A stretch of 64,000 bases of DNA from Leptodactylus fallax (lineage: Eukaryota; Chordata; Amphibia; Anura; Leptodactylidae), in contig CAMRHE010000207.1 in the NCBI GenBank assembly GCA_947044405.1, positions 1,498,001-1,562,000 on the forward strand, written 5' to 3'. Shown piece after piece: positions 35,501 through 46,790 of this stretch. A program made the translations under genes and the position numbers. The notes under the pieces were generated by a model, which saw only the letters and a list, made by a program, of their open reading frames with translations, had not been told where the DNA came from and made no database searches. Positions within the stretch are counted from its first letter, which is position 1; every line of letters starts with the position of its first letter.

Positions 35501-36563
35501 TCAAACCCGAATGTTGTCTAATTCCAAACAGACCCTGGATTCATCGCTGTACACTATATGGTTCCAGTTGTAGCAGGCCAGGATTCTATTTCAAATGAAG
35601 GCTATAGTGGCTGGCTGCCAATGGCAGGACATGTAATGGGTGCCGAGACACTAAATTTCTTACTGCCAAGTGCCTGGAAATGGTCCAGGCATAGATAGGG
35701 GTGTGTCATTGAATGTGGCACTTGTCTGGATGGTGGACAAAGAATCTGCAGGAGCTGTTTTTTCCAGTCATCTCTACTGGTGGTCTGTCTGAGTCGACTG
35801 GAGCCTTTTTGCCTTGTGTTTGTCGGGCAGTTCATCAAAACGACCTTCCTGCTTCTCAGCCTTCTCTGTGCCCTTTCTGTCTTTTTTTTTTTTTGTTTTT
35901 GTTTTTTTTCGTGTTGGAGTTTTTTTGCAAGCTGAAAAAATCTGCTTCAGGAATTAGGAAACTGTTTTTTTACATAATGCAGTTTTAGTGCGTTAGCACA
36001 CTGTATGGACCTGGAAACCTCTCTTTTTAAAAACACTAATGGTTTTTCCGCCTCCCATTGATTTCAATGGGGTTTTTCAAGGCGGAATCCGTCTGAAGAT
36101 AGGTCATGTCGCATTTTTTTTTTTTTTTAACCTCTAGCTGGAAAAATCAGCTAGAGGAAAAGAAAACTGCTACTGATTCCCATTGAAATGAATGTAAGAA
36201 CAAACCCTTATACTCCTTCCTTCTGCTCAACCCACTACTGACTTTGGTTAGAAAAGAAACAAAAACAAAAAAACTGCAGCAAAATTTGGACCAAAAAAAG
36301 CCGCTTTTATGCAACATGGTGCCGCAGCCTAAATGCGCTGTACAGGCATGTCTAACAATCAGTGATATCTCAGGAGGTACTCTACCCAAAAGTAGTCCTG
36401 TGTCCTCCTGTGGTAAGACCCAGACCACACCACAATCATTCAGAAATGTGACGGAACTGCATGTTGAGTTTTGCATCTGTTATTTTTGTTATGAGTGTAT
36501 GACTTCTTCTTAAAGGAAATATTTAAAGTAATTTTGATCTTGTGCTTGGTTTTGCAGATCTGA
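26597..36563 (+). CDS. EIF1AX: Eukaryotic translation initiation factor 1A
   Basis: Seven coding exons with GT-AG introns: 26597-26612, 31636-31719, 32249-32352, 32911-32961, 33890-33971, 34073-34164 and 36558-36563. They join in frame to 144 codons, the length of vertebrate eIF1A, and read as the human protein as I recall it. The product binds the 40S A site, promotes scanning with eIF1 and helps eIF5B in subunit joining. Visible parts: basic N-terminal tail ([17 protein letters not shown]), the OB-fold core (about residues 22-95, including [12 protein letters not shown] and [16 protein letters not shown]), a helical segment with [16 protein letters not shown], and the acidic tail ending [10 protein letters not shown]. 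Exon 1 supplies five codons plus one base; the last exon supplies only Ile and the stop. The ATG has A at -3. Confidence 0.97.
26988..27178 (+). mobile_element. tRNA-derived SINE, older copy
   Basis: Degenerate SINE with a B-box-like GGTTTGAATCC (about 27001), the GTGTTTGCATGGGTTTCCTC block and an L2-type tail (GTGCTGCGGAATA..CTATATAAG). It abuts a second copy. Confidence 0.7.
27181..27446 (+). mobile_element. tRNA-derived SINE with L2-type tail
   Basis: GGCGGCTCAGTGGTTAG gives an A-box-like region and GGGTTCAAATCC the B box of a pol III promoter. A conserved body (TTTCCTCCCACACTCCAAAGA) and the tail AAGCGCTGCGGAATATG..GGCGCTATATAAG follow, then AATAAATAAAT. Intron 1 of EIF1AX, same strand. 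Confidence 0.8.
28465..28785. repeat. Foldback repeat
   Basis: Arms at about 28465-28540 and 28698-28785 pair through GGTGACCTTTGTCAATGG/CCATTGACAAAGGTCACC and AGAGCTCCGATAGGTAAT-like sequence, with a T/C-rich loop. Confidence 0.7.
30779..30957. mobile_element. 'GGTTCACAC' foldback MITE
   Basis: Begins ACGCTAGGTTCACACCAG and ends CTGGTGTGAACCCACCCTTA, an inverted match. Inner sequence (CCTGCGAACCC, GGAAGCCTGAACG) is shared with the copy at 63048. Confidence 0.65.
34046..34072 (+). promoter_or_regulatory. EIF1AX: Unusual 3' splice site of EIF1AX exon 6
   Basis: Twenty-five uninterrupted T residues directly abut the acceptor AG, with no C in the tract. The exon 5 acceptor also follows a long T-rich tract (about 33846-33887). 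Confidence 0.8.
35010..35790 (-). pseudogene. Degenerate Tc1/mariner transposase relic
   Basis: On the minus strand, fragments in shifting frames match Tc1-type transposase: a [11 protein letters not shown] first-Asp region near 35545, an arginine-rich region upstream (toward 35700), and a C-terminal [14 protein letters not shown].. segment near 35150. Frameshifts and stops throughout. It lies in EIF1AX intron 6, antisense to the gene. It is a different family from the elements at 42.7 and 48.3 kb. Confidence 0.6.
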
Positions 36564-36690
36564 TCTTTGGGACGTCTTTTCCATTCCAATTGCTGCAGAT
36601 TGTTCTAGTTTTGATGTTTTTGATTTGAGTGAAGTCCTCCCGTTGAGATGATGCTCTCCTTTTGGCTCCAATAAAAAAAAAATTTAGTTT
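36564..36690 (+). promoter_or_regulatory. EIF1AX: EIF1AX 3' UTR with first polyadenylation signal
   Basis: AATAAA at 36670-36675, 107 bases after the stop, is the first signal. A second AATAAA at 37248-37253 could serve a longer form; human EIF1AX is known for a long 3' UTR. Confidence 0.55.
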
Positions 36691-36699
36691 TAAAGTATT

Positions 36700-37181
36700 T
36701 ATATTCTTTCAGTAGAGGTCAGCAATGCTGGATGTTCTGGAACACCTGAGCTGAGAAATATCCTTTGCCCATAAAAGATGGTAATTTACAGCCTACGAGT
36801 TATCATTTTTAAAGTGTTTTGTTTTTTTGAGTTTTTTTTTTTTCTTTGTAATTTATCATGGTTATCTGAGCAGAATCCACTCTTTAAAGCTAGTTTAGGT
36901 GGGATGTTCAGTCTCTCCACTGGACGCCTTGATTTATTTTTGGCTGTGGTGTTACAGGTAACAATCTAGGTGGTGACCGAAGCTTCTCATGTTTTTACCA
37001 TGAGTTTTATACACCTTGTGAAGAGCAGACTCATCCTTTCATCCGCTTCAGCGCTGCTCTTGTGCAATTGTTTTAAACTGTTGTGCGAAAGGAATATATT
37101 GCCACTGTACAGTTACTGCATTGGTGAAAAACTAGAAGAGGCCTACCTACTGAATATCCCTCTGCATTCATCTATATATCT

Positions 37182-37214
<33 letters not shown>

Positions 37215-38410
37215 TACCAAATTTGTATTTTTTTTTTTTTGTCCGCAAATAAATGCCTAACCATATGTTTCTCTTGTGTTTTTAAGAGCTATATAAATAT
37301 TTTTTACTATACAGAAAGTGCTTTTACCATGCATTAGATGGCTTGCACACCAAAAGGAGAATTGTACATCTTACAACTGGTTGGCTTGCAGGGAGAAAAG
37401 CAGCCGTAGTTGCTTTACGGTTTCCCTGCTGGTCTCTACTTCTTGGTCTGGTCTTGACACACAGGAATTGACATTCAACCAATTACTGGCAGTGGCGCAT
37501 CAACAATGTGGCCAGTGATTGGCTGAGCTATCACTTCCTGTGTGTCGAGAGGGAATGTGGGTGGTGTCAGAATGCGTGGCAGGGAATCGGTGGGGTGAGT
37601 TTACTTAACTGTCCAGCCTTTCCTCTGTGTAACATAATAAAGAAAATAATTGTATTTAGAGCTATAGCATACAAATGGTCTCCACTGTCATTGGTTTCCA
37701 TTGACCCCATGTGTATGCTAAAGACTAAAATGAATGGGTAATATATCTAGTATCTCATTCTTCCCTTGACCTCTTTGGTGTGCAAGCTACTCTTGGGCTG
37801 CTTTATATTGTATAGTATGTGAACTGAATTGTGTACAGACTGATATGTGAGACTTAAAAGGGCCTATGTTTCGTAATCTCGCTTCATTTACCCAATATAT
37901 TATGGAAAGATGCCATGCAACTTATGAATGGGAAATAAAACCTCTGAAAAGATAATAAAGATTTGTGAGTATATTTGGAGTAGATCTGAGTTATTTTACA
38001 CTTATAGTTCACATATGAATGTGTCTGTTGGTTGAGGTGCTAACACAACTCAACTTTGCTGTCAAGAGTGTTCACGGTGGCATGATCTCAGGTCTCTGTG
38101 TCCGAAAAGAAATGGCTAACCAAATTCATCTCAAACTGAATTTGAGAACAGAGCGCTAAAGATGAAAACACCTTTAAAGGGATTATCAGAGGAGTAATAA
38201 AGCTTACTAGTGCTAGTAAAACTTTATTTTTAATGTACACCGCAGTACACCGAAGTCGCATTCATTACGTTTGCAGAGGGCAACCGTGGATGCTGAAACT
38301 GTCTCCCCTGCAGCTGCTTAGACTGGATCACATGTCCAACTCCATATTACTGAATGGTGCTGCAGCCCAAATCTGTGCCATCAGAATAGCTGCAGGAGAC
38401 TGAAGAACAA
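36700..38410. other. Distal 3' UTR or intergenic
   Basis: Contains a T-run (about 37181-37206), a foldback at about 37454-37551 (GACACACAGGAA / TTCCTGTGTGTC) and a TTAAAGGGATTATC end near 38172. No gene recognised. Confidence 0.45.
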
Positions 38411-41080
38411 AAAATGGCTGGCTGTTTGAAGCGTTACAGACTTATGGTATTACGGGCCCCTTTTTCACTGCTGTGGAAAGTTTGTATTCCTCCCCCAACG
38501 GCTCCTATCCACCTTCCCCACTCTACCTTGCCTATACTTAACATATGCAATGGCACTCGTGAGGGATGCCCCCTGTCCTTCTTATTGTTTGTACTGTTAT
38601 CAGGGTGCTGTCTAATATGATCAGCTATCTTTGGGGTTAAGGTACATAGTAAAGAATTTAAGGTGTCACTTTTCACGATTATATTGTCCTTCTCTTCACA
38701 AAGCCCCATGTTTCCCTCCCAAATCTTCATGCCATCCTTCAGACTTATGGTAGACTGGGTATAAAAACAACACGTCAAAGATAGAAGCCCTGCCTATATT
38801 GGTTCCCCTAACATCTCTGATTGCTCCAACAGAACTTCAGGTTTCAATGGAGAGATTGTTCTGTGAAAAATTTAGGAATATATCATACCCCATCTTACTC
38901 TACAGTGTGTAGGACTAACTCCCCTTCATTTACAGAGCTGTGCAAACTCATTGAGAAATGGCAACGCTTACCTATGTCCTTTTGGTGTGTGTTTGTTTTT
39001 TGTTTTTTTTAGGGAGGGATCTTTAGCAGTGGTCAAGATGACACTCCAGCAAAAGCTTTTATTGCTTTAAGACTCTAATGGTGGATGCTCCTATGGTGGA
39101 GCTCAGGGCGATGCAGTCAGCTATTTTGAGACATAGAATCCACAAATCTGTGCTCTTGACTGACTGGAGATCTAACTGTGCCGGATATTTCCAAATATTA
39201 TTGGGTGCTCACTTCAGATGTATCCCCTCTTGGACACCTCACTCAGCATATAATAGGGCGACAGACATAGAAAAACTATGGCTGGCCCCACTGCATCATA
39301 ACTTGTTCCTGTGGGGGAATATTCTCTACTGTTACACTCCCTCCTGGGTCCCATGCGGTTTCAGAGTGAGATCTGGTCAAATTACAAACAACGCTTCCCT
39401 CTGGCTTCCATACCTGTCACCTGTTCTCTTCGATCTTGGAGGGCTTACAGTCAAACCTTACATTACATTAATATGGGTGAATGTGGAGGGCTTTCACTTA
39501 GATGACATTGTTCCTGTGACAGAGACCCTCCCCCCATTTGCTCAACTCAGCAGCATTCCCTCCATCACAGACGTATTTCCACTACATCCAGATCCACCAT
39601 TGTGTTTCTCAAGTGTTTAAATCCACCCAGGTATCATCCCCAACCTCCTTTGAGAGGCTTCACTGTGAGGGCACATCTACTAAGGGCCTTATCTCAGCTA
39701 TTTATTGCCCTTGACCTCAACTACCCATAAATATATCACAAAGTGGGAATCATAGGACGATCTATCTCCCCATAACTATCACAAGTAATTGGTCAAGAGC
39801 AGCTAAAACATCCATCTGCACTAAAGAAAATATAAAATCTTTTTGGAGTATTCTTTTATCACACACTAACCCTCTTGCATAAACTTAACCCTCCCCTTGG
39901 AGGTGTTGCCTAGACGTGGGTATTGCTTCACATCTTCTGGAGTTGTCCAGGGCTGCAACCATTCTGGTACAAGGTACAGGGACTGGTATCCACGCAATTG
40001 CTCCACATTGTCCCTTTAGGCCCACTTCACTACTGAATGTACTCCTCCCCCAAGACCATGAGTAACAGGCGTTTAGATTGTTGCAACATGTACTCACTTC
40101 TGCCAAAACCTTGATTGCCATACAATGGAAACAAACTTAAAGCGGTTGTCCGTGATAAAATGATACTTCTACACTAAGCTAAACCCCTCCCCCCATCTAA
40201 CTTCTAATTTACTTACTTTACAAAAAAATGTGTATTTACCTAGATTGCTGGGGAGGTCGTGTGACCGCCCCAGGCACATTTTCAGATTTTACGGTGAAGT
40301 TCCATTTCCCCATTTCTGGAAACCGAACATAACCAATACTAAGTGCCTCCCCTACCACCATCAAACTTACCTGTCTTCCTGTCTGGATCTTCTGGACACA
40401 GAACATCACCTCCTTCTGGTGGGCCGGCTCCTCAATTCTGGACGTCTGACCCACAGAAGGAACTAATCTTCCATGCCCAAAATATCTGGACAGGAAGAGA
40501 GGTAAGTTTGATGGGGTGGGCTGAGTTAGTTAGGAAGGGCTAGTAGTGGGCAGGCTAGCTAGCTAGGGAAACAGGAAGGGGTTATGTCAGCACAGAGTGA
40601 AGAGCAGTGCATCATGGTAGTTGTAGGATAAAAGCACTGGAAGCTACTCATGTAAACAAATTGAGAGGTTGCCAGGGGCTCCTAGAGAAACCCAGAAATC
40701 ACTTAAAACACTGCTAAAGGTATTTAGGTGCACTTATTAACCTATTAATAGCACTAACAGACCTTTTCTTAAAAAAATATTTTTTTTTCCCGGAAAACCC
40801 CTTTAACATTTTTTTCCCCCCAGCTTTCATGACTTTCTGGTTAAAATGAGGGACATGTACAATGGAGCACCTCTCCGCATCCCTCAATAATCCATTGGAA
40901 CAGTTCCAACTGATTTCGGACCATTGGGATTCATACTGGCGCTCTCAAGCATCTTGATGTGTGATGCTGTGGTACCTGTTTGGGAGGAACGCCTTTTCCC
41001 AACCACCGGCCTTGCCTATGTTCACGTCCCCATTTCCTCCTGTGCTTCCTTATGTCTCACGTTGATCGTCTAACGCATAA
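38411..41080 (+). mobile_element. Degraded L1/Tx1-like LINE ORF2 region
   Basis: Shifting + strand frames match the C-terminal half of L1 ORF2: NGTREGCPLSFLLF (about 38550-38590), FQWRDCSVKNLGIYHTP (about 38840), ELCKLIEKWQRLP (about 38935), a 180-codon open stretch at 39078-39620, and a distal EQFQLISDHWDSYW segment near 40900. Many stops and indels, so older than the L1 at 5.8 kb. The distal part is separated by the MITE at 40137-40806. Confidence 0.7.
40137..40806. mobile_element. TTAA-flanked MITE inside L1
   Basis: TTAAAGCGGTTGTCCGTG at the left and the inverse of TTAAAGGGGTTTTCCGGG at the right, TTAA on both sides. L1 sequence resumes on the far side, so insertion followed the L1. Confidence 0.75.
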
Positions 41081-42689
41081 CTTCCACATATACATTCTGT
41101 GCATTTGTAATTTATTTCGGAGGTTTGTCTGCCTCTTATAGTATTTGATTTGGAAACTTCAGCCACCAGTGTTGAAGTATTAACTACGTTGTTGTCATTA
41201 GGTGGACCCTTCTCCCCTTGGTGGTCCTTCCTTGATTGTGTGACATTGACGATAACTTTGTGCCTTATGTTATTTTTGTTAATTTTTTAAAAAACATACA
41301 GTTAAATCAAAAATATGCAGCGTCAGGATTTCTTCTGGTTCTTCTTTTGCATAGCTATTGGGTTTTAAGAACAGAATTCACTTATACTGTAAATTGTTCT
41401 GCTAATCCAATATGTCTAGACCTACCCTTTACAATAGCAAACTCCTCAGGTGTGATAAAAATGCACAAAAAAAACAAAAAAAAAACAATAAATGAAATAA
41501 TTTACCCTGATTCTGCACGCAGTGAATGTTGAACCCTGGTGCTAAGGATCTTTATTTGTAACTAGTAGGCTTTAGCTTGGACAGTGGTTGTTACAGGGGG
41601 CATGAAAGGGGCCATTCATCCAGTAGCCAGTTTATTCAAGCTTTTTTGAAAAGGTGCTCAGTATATGTTCTGCTTTCCAATCTGACCACTCTCTATGTAC
41701 ATGAACGACTGTGTAGCACAACGTGATAATATAGATATTACACGTATCATTTTTCAAGCTTACTGAATGCATGACTGTTATCAAGTACAACGCTGTCTCT
41801 ATGAGATGGGCTGTCATCTGAGTTACCAACAGGCCGCGGTGTTTCAGAGTATATGTCCTACTTGACTTGGATGCAGCCTCCGTTTGTTACAGGTTCTAGT
41901 GGATTGTAATAGGTCTACTAGTTTGTCATCAGGTCCATTAGTAATAGAAGCACGATGCCAATGGCTGAGAGATTTTCCAATAATAAAACCAAAATAGCAA
42001 AGGAGCTGATATACAGTATAATTGTTACCCCCTCCATGCTGCAGGCATTTTTTGATTTTCAATTTTGACTCCCTGCCTTCCAGAGGGCATAATTTTCCGT
42101 TCACAGAGCCATATATGAACATAATGTTTGCGGGACAAATTGTACTTCATAATGGTACCATTTAATATTCCTTACATTGTACTGGGAAGCTGGACAAAAT
42201 TCAGAATGGTAGAATTGGAGAAAAACTGTGTTTGTTCAACTTTCTTACAGGCTTCGTTTTTATGGCATTCACTGTGTAGCCAAAATGATATGTCACCTGT
42301 ATTCTATGGGTTGGTACAAGTTTGGGGTTACCAAATTTGTATAGTGTTTTTACCCCTTAAAAAAATCCTAAACTTTTTTAAAAATAAAATTTTTGGAATC
42401 GCCATATTCTTACACTCGTAACTTTTTTATATTTCCATGTACAGGGATGGATAAGGTGTCTTTTTTTTTTTTTTTTTGGAGGGCCAGATATATTTTTTAG
42501 TTATAACATTTTGGGAAATGTCTATCACTTTGATTGCTTTTTATGAAAGGCGAAACAAAGGTGAAAAAATAGCAGTTTGGCAGTTTCAGCATATGGGAAA
42601 AATATTTTTATAAGTTTGTAGACTGGGCATTTTTTTTTTGGAAACAGGGATACCTAATGTGTATGTTTAAATAATTTTTTTTATATATA

Positions 42690-44318
42690 CAGTACAGACC
42701 AAAAGTTTGGACACACCTTCTCATTCCAAGAGTTTTCTGTATTTTCATGACTATAAACATTGTAGATTCACACTGAAGGCATCAAAACTATGAATTAACA
42801 CATGTGGAATTATATACTTAACAAAAAAGTGTGAAACAACTGAAAATATGTCTTATATTCTAGGTTCTTCAAAGTAGTCACCTTTTGCTTTGATTACTGC
42901 TTTGCACACCCTTGGCATTCTCTTGATGAGCTTCAAGAGGTAGTCACCTGAAATGGTTTTCACTTCACAGGTGTGCCCTGTCAGGTTTAATAAGTGGGAT
43001 TTCTTGCCTTATAAATGGTGTTGGGACCATCAGTTGTGTTGTTCAGAAGTCAGGTGGATACACAGCTGATAGTCCTACTGAATGGAGTGTTAGAATTTGT
43101 ATTATGGCAAGAAAAAAGCAGCTAAGTAAAGAAAAACGAGTGGCCATCATTACTTTAAGAAATGAAGGTCAGTCAGTCCAAAAAATTGGGAAAACTTTGA
43201 AAGTGTCCCCAAGTGCAGTGGCCAAAACCATCAAGCGCTACAAAGAAACTAGCTCACATGAGGACCGCTCCAGGAAAGGAAGACCAAGAGTCACCTCTGC
43301 TGCAGAGGATAAGTTCATCCGAGTCACCAGCCTCAGAAATCGCAGGTTAACAGCAGCTCAGATTAGAGACCAGGTCAATGCCACACAGAGTTCTAGCATC
43401 AGACACATCTCTACAACAACTGTTAAGAGGACACTGTGTGCAGCAGGCCTTCATGGTAAAATAGCTGCTAGGAAACCACTGCTAAGGACAGGCAACAAGC
43501 AGAAGAGACTTGTTTGGGCTAAAGAACACAAGGAATGGACATTAGACCTGTGGAAATCTGTGCTTTGGTCTGATGAGCCAAATTTGAGATCTTTGGTTCC
43601 AACCACCGTGTCTTTGTGCGACGCAGAAAAGGTGAACGAATGGACTCTACATGCCTAGATCCCACCGTGAAGCATGGAGGAGGAGGTGTGATGGTGTGGC
43701 GGTGCTTTGCTGGTGACAGTGTTGAGGATTTATTCAAAATTGAAGGAATACTGAACCAGTATGGTTACCATAGCATCTTGCAGCGGCATGCTATTCCATC
43801 CAGTTTGCGTTTAGTTGGACCATCATTTATTTTTCAACAGGACAATGACCCCAAACACACCTCCAGACTGTGTAAGGGCTATTTGACCAAGAAGGAGAGT
43901 GATGGGGTGCTACGCCAGATGACCTGGCCTCCACAGTCACCAGACCTGAACCCAATCGAGATGGTTTGGGGTGAGCTGGACCGCAGAGTGAAGGCAAAAG
44001 AGCCAACAAGTGCTAAGCATCTCTGGGAACTCCTTCAAGACTGTTGGAAGACCATTTCAGGTGACTACCTCTTGAAGCTCATCAAGAGAATGCCAAGAGT
44101 GTGCAAAGCAGTAATCAAAGCAAAAGGTGGCTACTTTGAAGAACCTAGAATATAAGACATATTTTCAGTTGTTTCACACTTTTTTGTTAAGTATATAATT
44201 CCACATGTCTTAATTCATAGTTTTGATGCCTTCAGTGTGAATCTACAATTTTTATAGTCATGAAAATACAGAAAACTCTTGGAATGAGAAGGTGTGTCCA
44301 AACTTTTGGTCTGTACTG
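42690..44318 (+). mobile_element. Tc1/mariner DD38E (Intruder-like) transposon, copy 1
   Basis: 1629 bases between TA dinucleotides (42688-42689 and 44319-44320). Terminal inverted repeats of 268 bases (42690-42957 and 44051-44318) begin CAGTACAGACCAAAAGTTTG and differ at about four positions by eye (near 98.5% identity), which indicates recent activity. The right repeat overlaps the last ~34 transposase codons. Inserted into dispersed repeat copy E. Confidence 0.9.
43104..44155 (+). pseudogene. DD38E transposase, single frameshift
   Basis: Starts MARKKQLSKEKRVAIITL with a paired-like helix-turn-helix N-terminus (GQSVQKIGKTLKVSPSAVAKT), followed by a GRPR motif (about residue 61) and a second HTH. 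One base is missing near 43576 relative to copy 2 (WSDE then CC instead of TCC), which shifts the frame. The rest is open in the next frame to the TAA at 44153-44155. Catalytic residues: D in WSDE, D in QQDNDPKHTS, and E in SPDLNPIEMVW. I count 38 residues between the last two, which marks the DD38E group rather than classic DD34E. About 350 codons in all if the lost base is allowed for. Confidence 0.9.
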
Positions 44319-44794
44319 TATATATATATACTTATATGTGTTCTAGGGAAAGGAAGATGATTCGAATTTTTAATTCTTCATATATATAAAACTTTTTTTT
44401 TTTTGCTTTAATTATTAGACCCTGTAGAGGGGGGAGGGGGGGTCTGATCATTAATACAATGCATTGCTTAATTGCGGCACTGCATAAAGCAGCCTGTAAT
44501 AGAAGCTAATGCCAGACAAGCGTGGGAGCCTTGAATAGGCTCCTGGCTGTAATAGCAACGAATCTCATTTGAGGGCCAGTGATTCTCCCCAAAATGGTGG
44601 TGCCCATGTGCATATGGGAAAAAGGCACCTTGGTCAGCTTTGACTGAGGCACCGGAGGGGATAATGCCCACGATCAAAGAGGGCATTGCCGCCAGGTCTC
44701 CGGTGTGTAATAAAGCAAAAGCCAGGTGGCTATGGCAGCCGCTCAGTTCCTGAGCGGCTGCCATATTTAAGTACCTGTGGATGTTGAGAAAGGG

Positions 44795-45213
44795 TTAAAG
44801 AGGACGTTTTACCACTGTCACCAACTGCAGCTCTGTGCATCCTATAATAGGCATTGCTCCACTGATTCACAGCTGGAATTCTCTAGCCCCCGCTGTTTCT
44901 GAGTAATCAGCGCTGTTAGTTTTGGTGCCCACTATCCTCATTAGGCTTGGTGCTATTAAGTGGGTGGTCTCAGACAGAAGCAGACATGGGAGTGTTATTC
45001 TGAGCTCTGACACTAACCACTTCTGTTTGGACAGTATCAGATAGCTCAGATTCACGCCCCTTTGACTGCTCCTGCCTGACACTGCCCACTGGACAGTAGA
45101 AATTGCTCAGGAATGTTGGGGATTACGGAAAAAACTCCAGCTTCTCTGGACTCAGTGATGCAACGCATATTAAGGGATGCAATGATCTGGAGGTGGCAAA
45201 AGGTCCTATTTAA
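44795..45213. mobile_element. TTAA-flanked foldback MITE
   Basis: TTAAAGAGGACGTTTTACCAC left; AAAAGGTCCTATTTAA right. Shares the CTGTTAGTTTTGGTGC interior with 19032-19442. It begins where dispersed repeat copy E ends. Confidence 0.8.
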
Positions 45214-45804
45214 TTCTCCAGGGGTCGCCATCGGTCTGTGTACTTTGTGTCAATTACTGGCTGCAACATTCTCATGTCATACACCACCGAGGTCAGTGAT
45301 TGGCTGTAGAGTTCAAGTAAGTAGAAAGATGTCATTGTGGATGCCAAGTGAACAAAGACTGACTCCTGTTATTTTGTCACATTCCCTTTTAGATTTTTTT
45401 TTCTTGAAAACCCCCTTTAAAATCTTGAGCACATGGCCATGTGACAACTGCTTTGTGAAAAGCTTGTAACAGGGCTTCCACAGAACATGAGCCATGTACT
45501 CCATATCTGTATATTGCCAATTTCATATGGAGGATTTTCCCTGTATGAATCCATCAAAGTTATACACACGTGGACAAAATTGTTTAATGAAAGAAAAACC
45601 CACAATGGCCACAGAAATAACTTGAATCTGACAAAAGTAATAATATATAAACTACATGTTGACAAGCCACAAAGCTTCTGGGAGAATGTCCTATGGACAG
45701 ATGAGACAAAAATCGAAATTTTTGGCAAGGCACATCAGCTCCATGTTCACAGACAGAAAAATGAAGCATATCTTGAAAAGAACACTGTCCCTACTGTGAA
45801 ACAT

Positions 45805-46085
45805 AAAAACACTGTTACTTACCTCTCATCCACTCCAGCAGGCTTCGGGCCTATTTGGTGACGTCCCAGACGTCACATGAGCCTGCGTCATTATGCGTCG
45901 TGACGCAGGCCCGGCTCATGTAACGTCTGTACCAATATTGAAGATGGCCAAAATTAGCATGGAGTGCATCAGAGCCAGGGACAGATAAGTAACACTGTTT
46001 TCTATGTTTTTTATCCTCCCCTGGGTCTCCGATCATTATACTCTGGGGTCTGCAAAGACCCTAGAGTATAATAATTGTACTCACA
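45805..46085. repeat. Embedded palindromic repeat
   Basis: AAAACACTGTTACTTACC at the left is mirrored by GATAAGTAACACTGTTTT at about 45986-46003, with an inner GACGTCCCAGACGTCA palindrome and a CpG-rich core. The tail (CTGGGTCTCCGATCATTA) recurs near 4512. I take it as an anuran nonautonomous element. Confidence 0.6.
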
Positions 46086-46159
46086 TTGACAAAATTGTTG
46101 GTACCCCTTGTTTAATGAAAGAAAAACCCACAATAGAAATAACTTGAATCTGATATACT

Positions 46160-46790
46160 GGAATTTGCCAAACTACATGTTGACAAGCCACAAAGCTTCT
46201 GGGAGAATGTCCTATGGACAGATGAGACAAAAATCTAAATTTTTGGCAAGGCACATCATCTCTATGTTCACAGACGGAAAAATGAAGCATATCTTGAAAA
46301 TAACACTGTCCCTACTGTGAAACATGGAGGAGGCTCTGTTATGTTCTGGGGAATGCTTTGCTGCATCTGGCACAGGGTGTCTTGAATCTGTGCAGGGTAC
46401 AATGAAATCGCAAGACTATCAAGGGATTCTAGAGAGAAATGTGCTGCCCAGTGTCAGAAAGCTTGGTCTCAGTCACAGGTCATGGGTCTTGCAACAGGAT
46501 AATGACCCAAAATACACAGCTAAAAACACCCAAGAATGGCTAAGAGGAAAACATTGGACTATTCTGAAGTGGCCTTCTATGAGCCCTGACCTAAATCCTA
46601 TTGAGCATCTTTGGAAGGAGCTGAAACATGCCGTCTGGAAAAAGCACCCTTCAAACCCGAGACAACTGGAGCAGTTTGCTCATGAGGAGTGGCCAAAATA
46701 CCTGCTGAGAGGTGCAGAAGTCTCATTGACAGTTACAGGAATCGTTTGATTGCAGTGATTGCCTCAAAAGGTTGTGCAACAAAATATTAA
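46160..46790 (+). pseudogene. DD34E Tc1 transposase remnant
   Basis: The catalytic half only: FWENVLWTDET-like start, a frame change near 46323, then VLQQDNDPKYTAKNTQEW and SPDLNPIEHLWKELK. I count 34 residues between the second D and the E. The N-terminal HTH is missing, so it could not bind its own ends. Confidence 0.8.

Larger units (their letters stand above)
42030..44790 (-). repeat. Dispersed repeat, copy E, split by a Tc1 element
   Basis: The reverse complement of copy A: CAGAGGGCATAATTTTCCG, GCGGGACAAATTGTACTTC and CATTTTGGGAAATGTC up to 42687. After the Tc1 element it resumes at 44320 with TAATACAATGCATTGC, the GGGAGCC..GGCTCC block and GGCAGCC..GCGGCTGCC near 44740. Confidence 0.6.
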
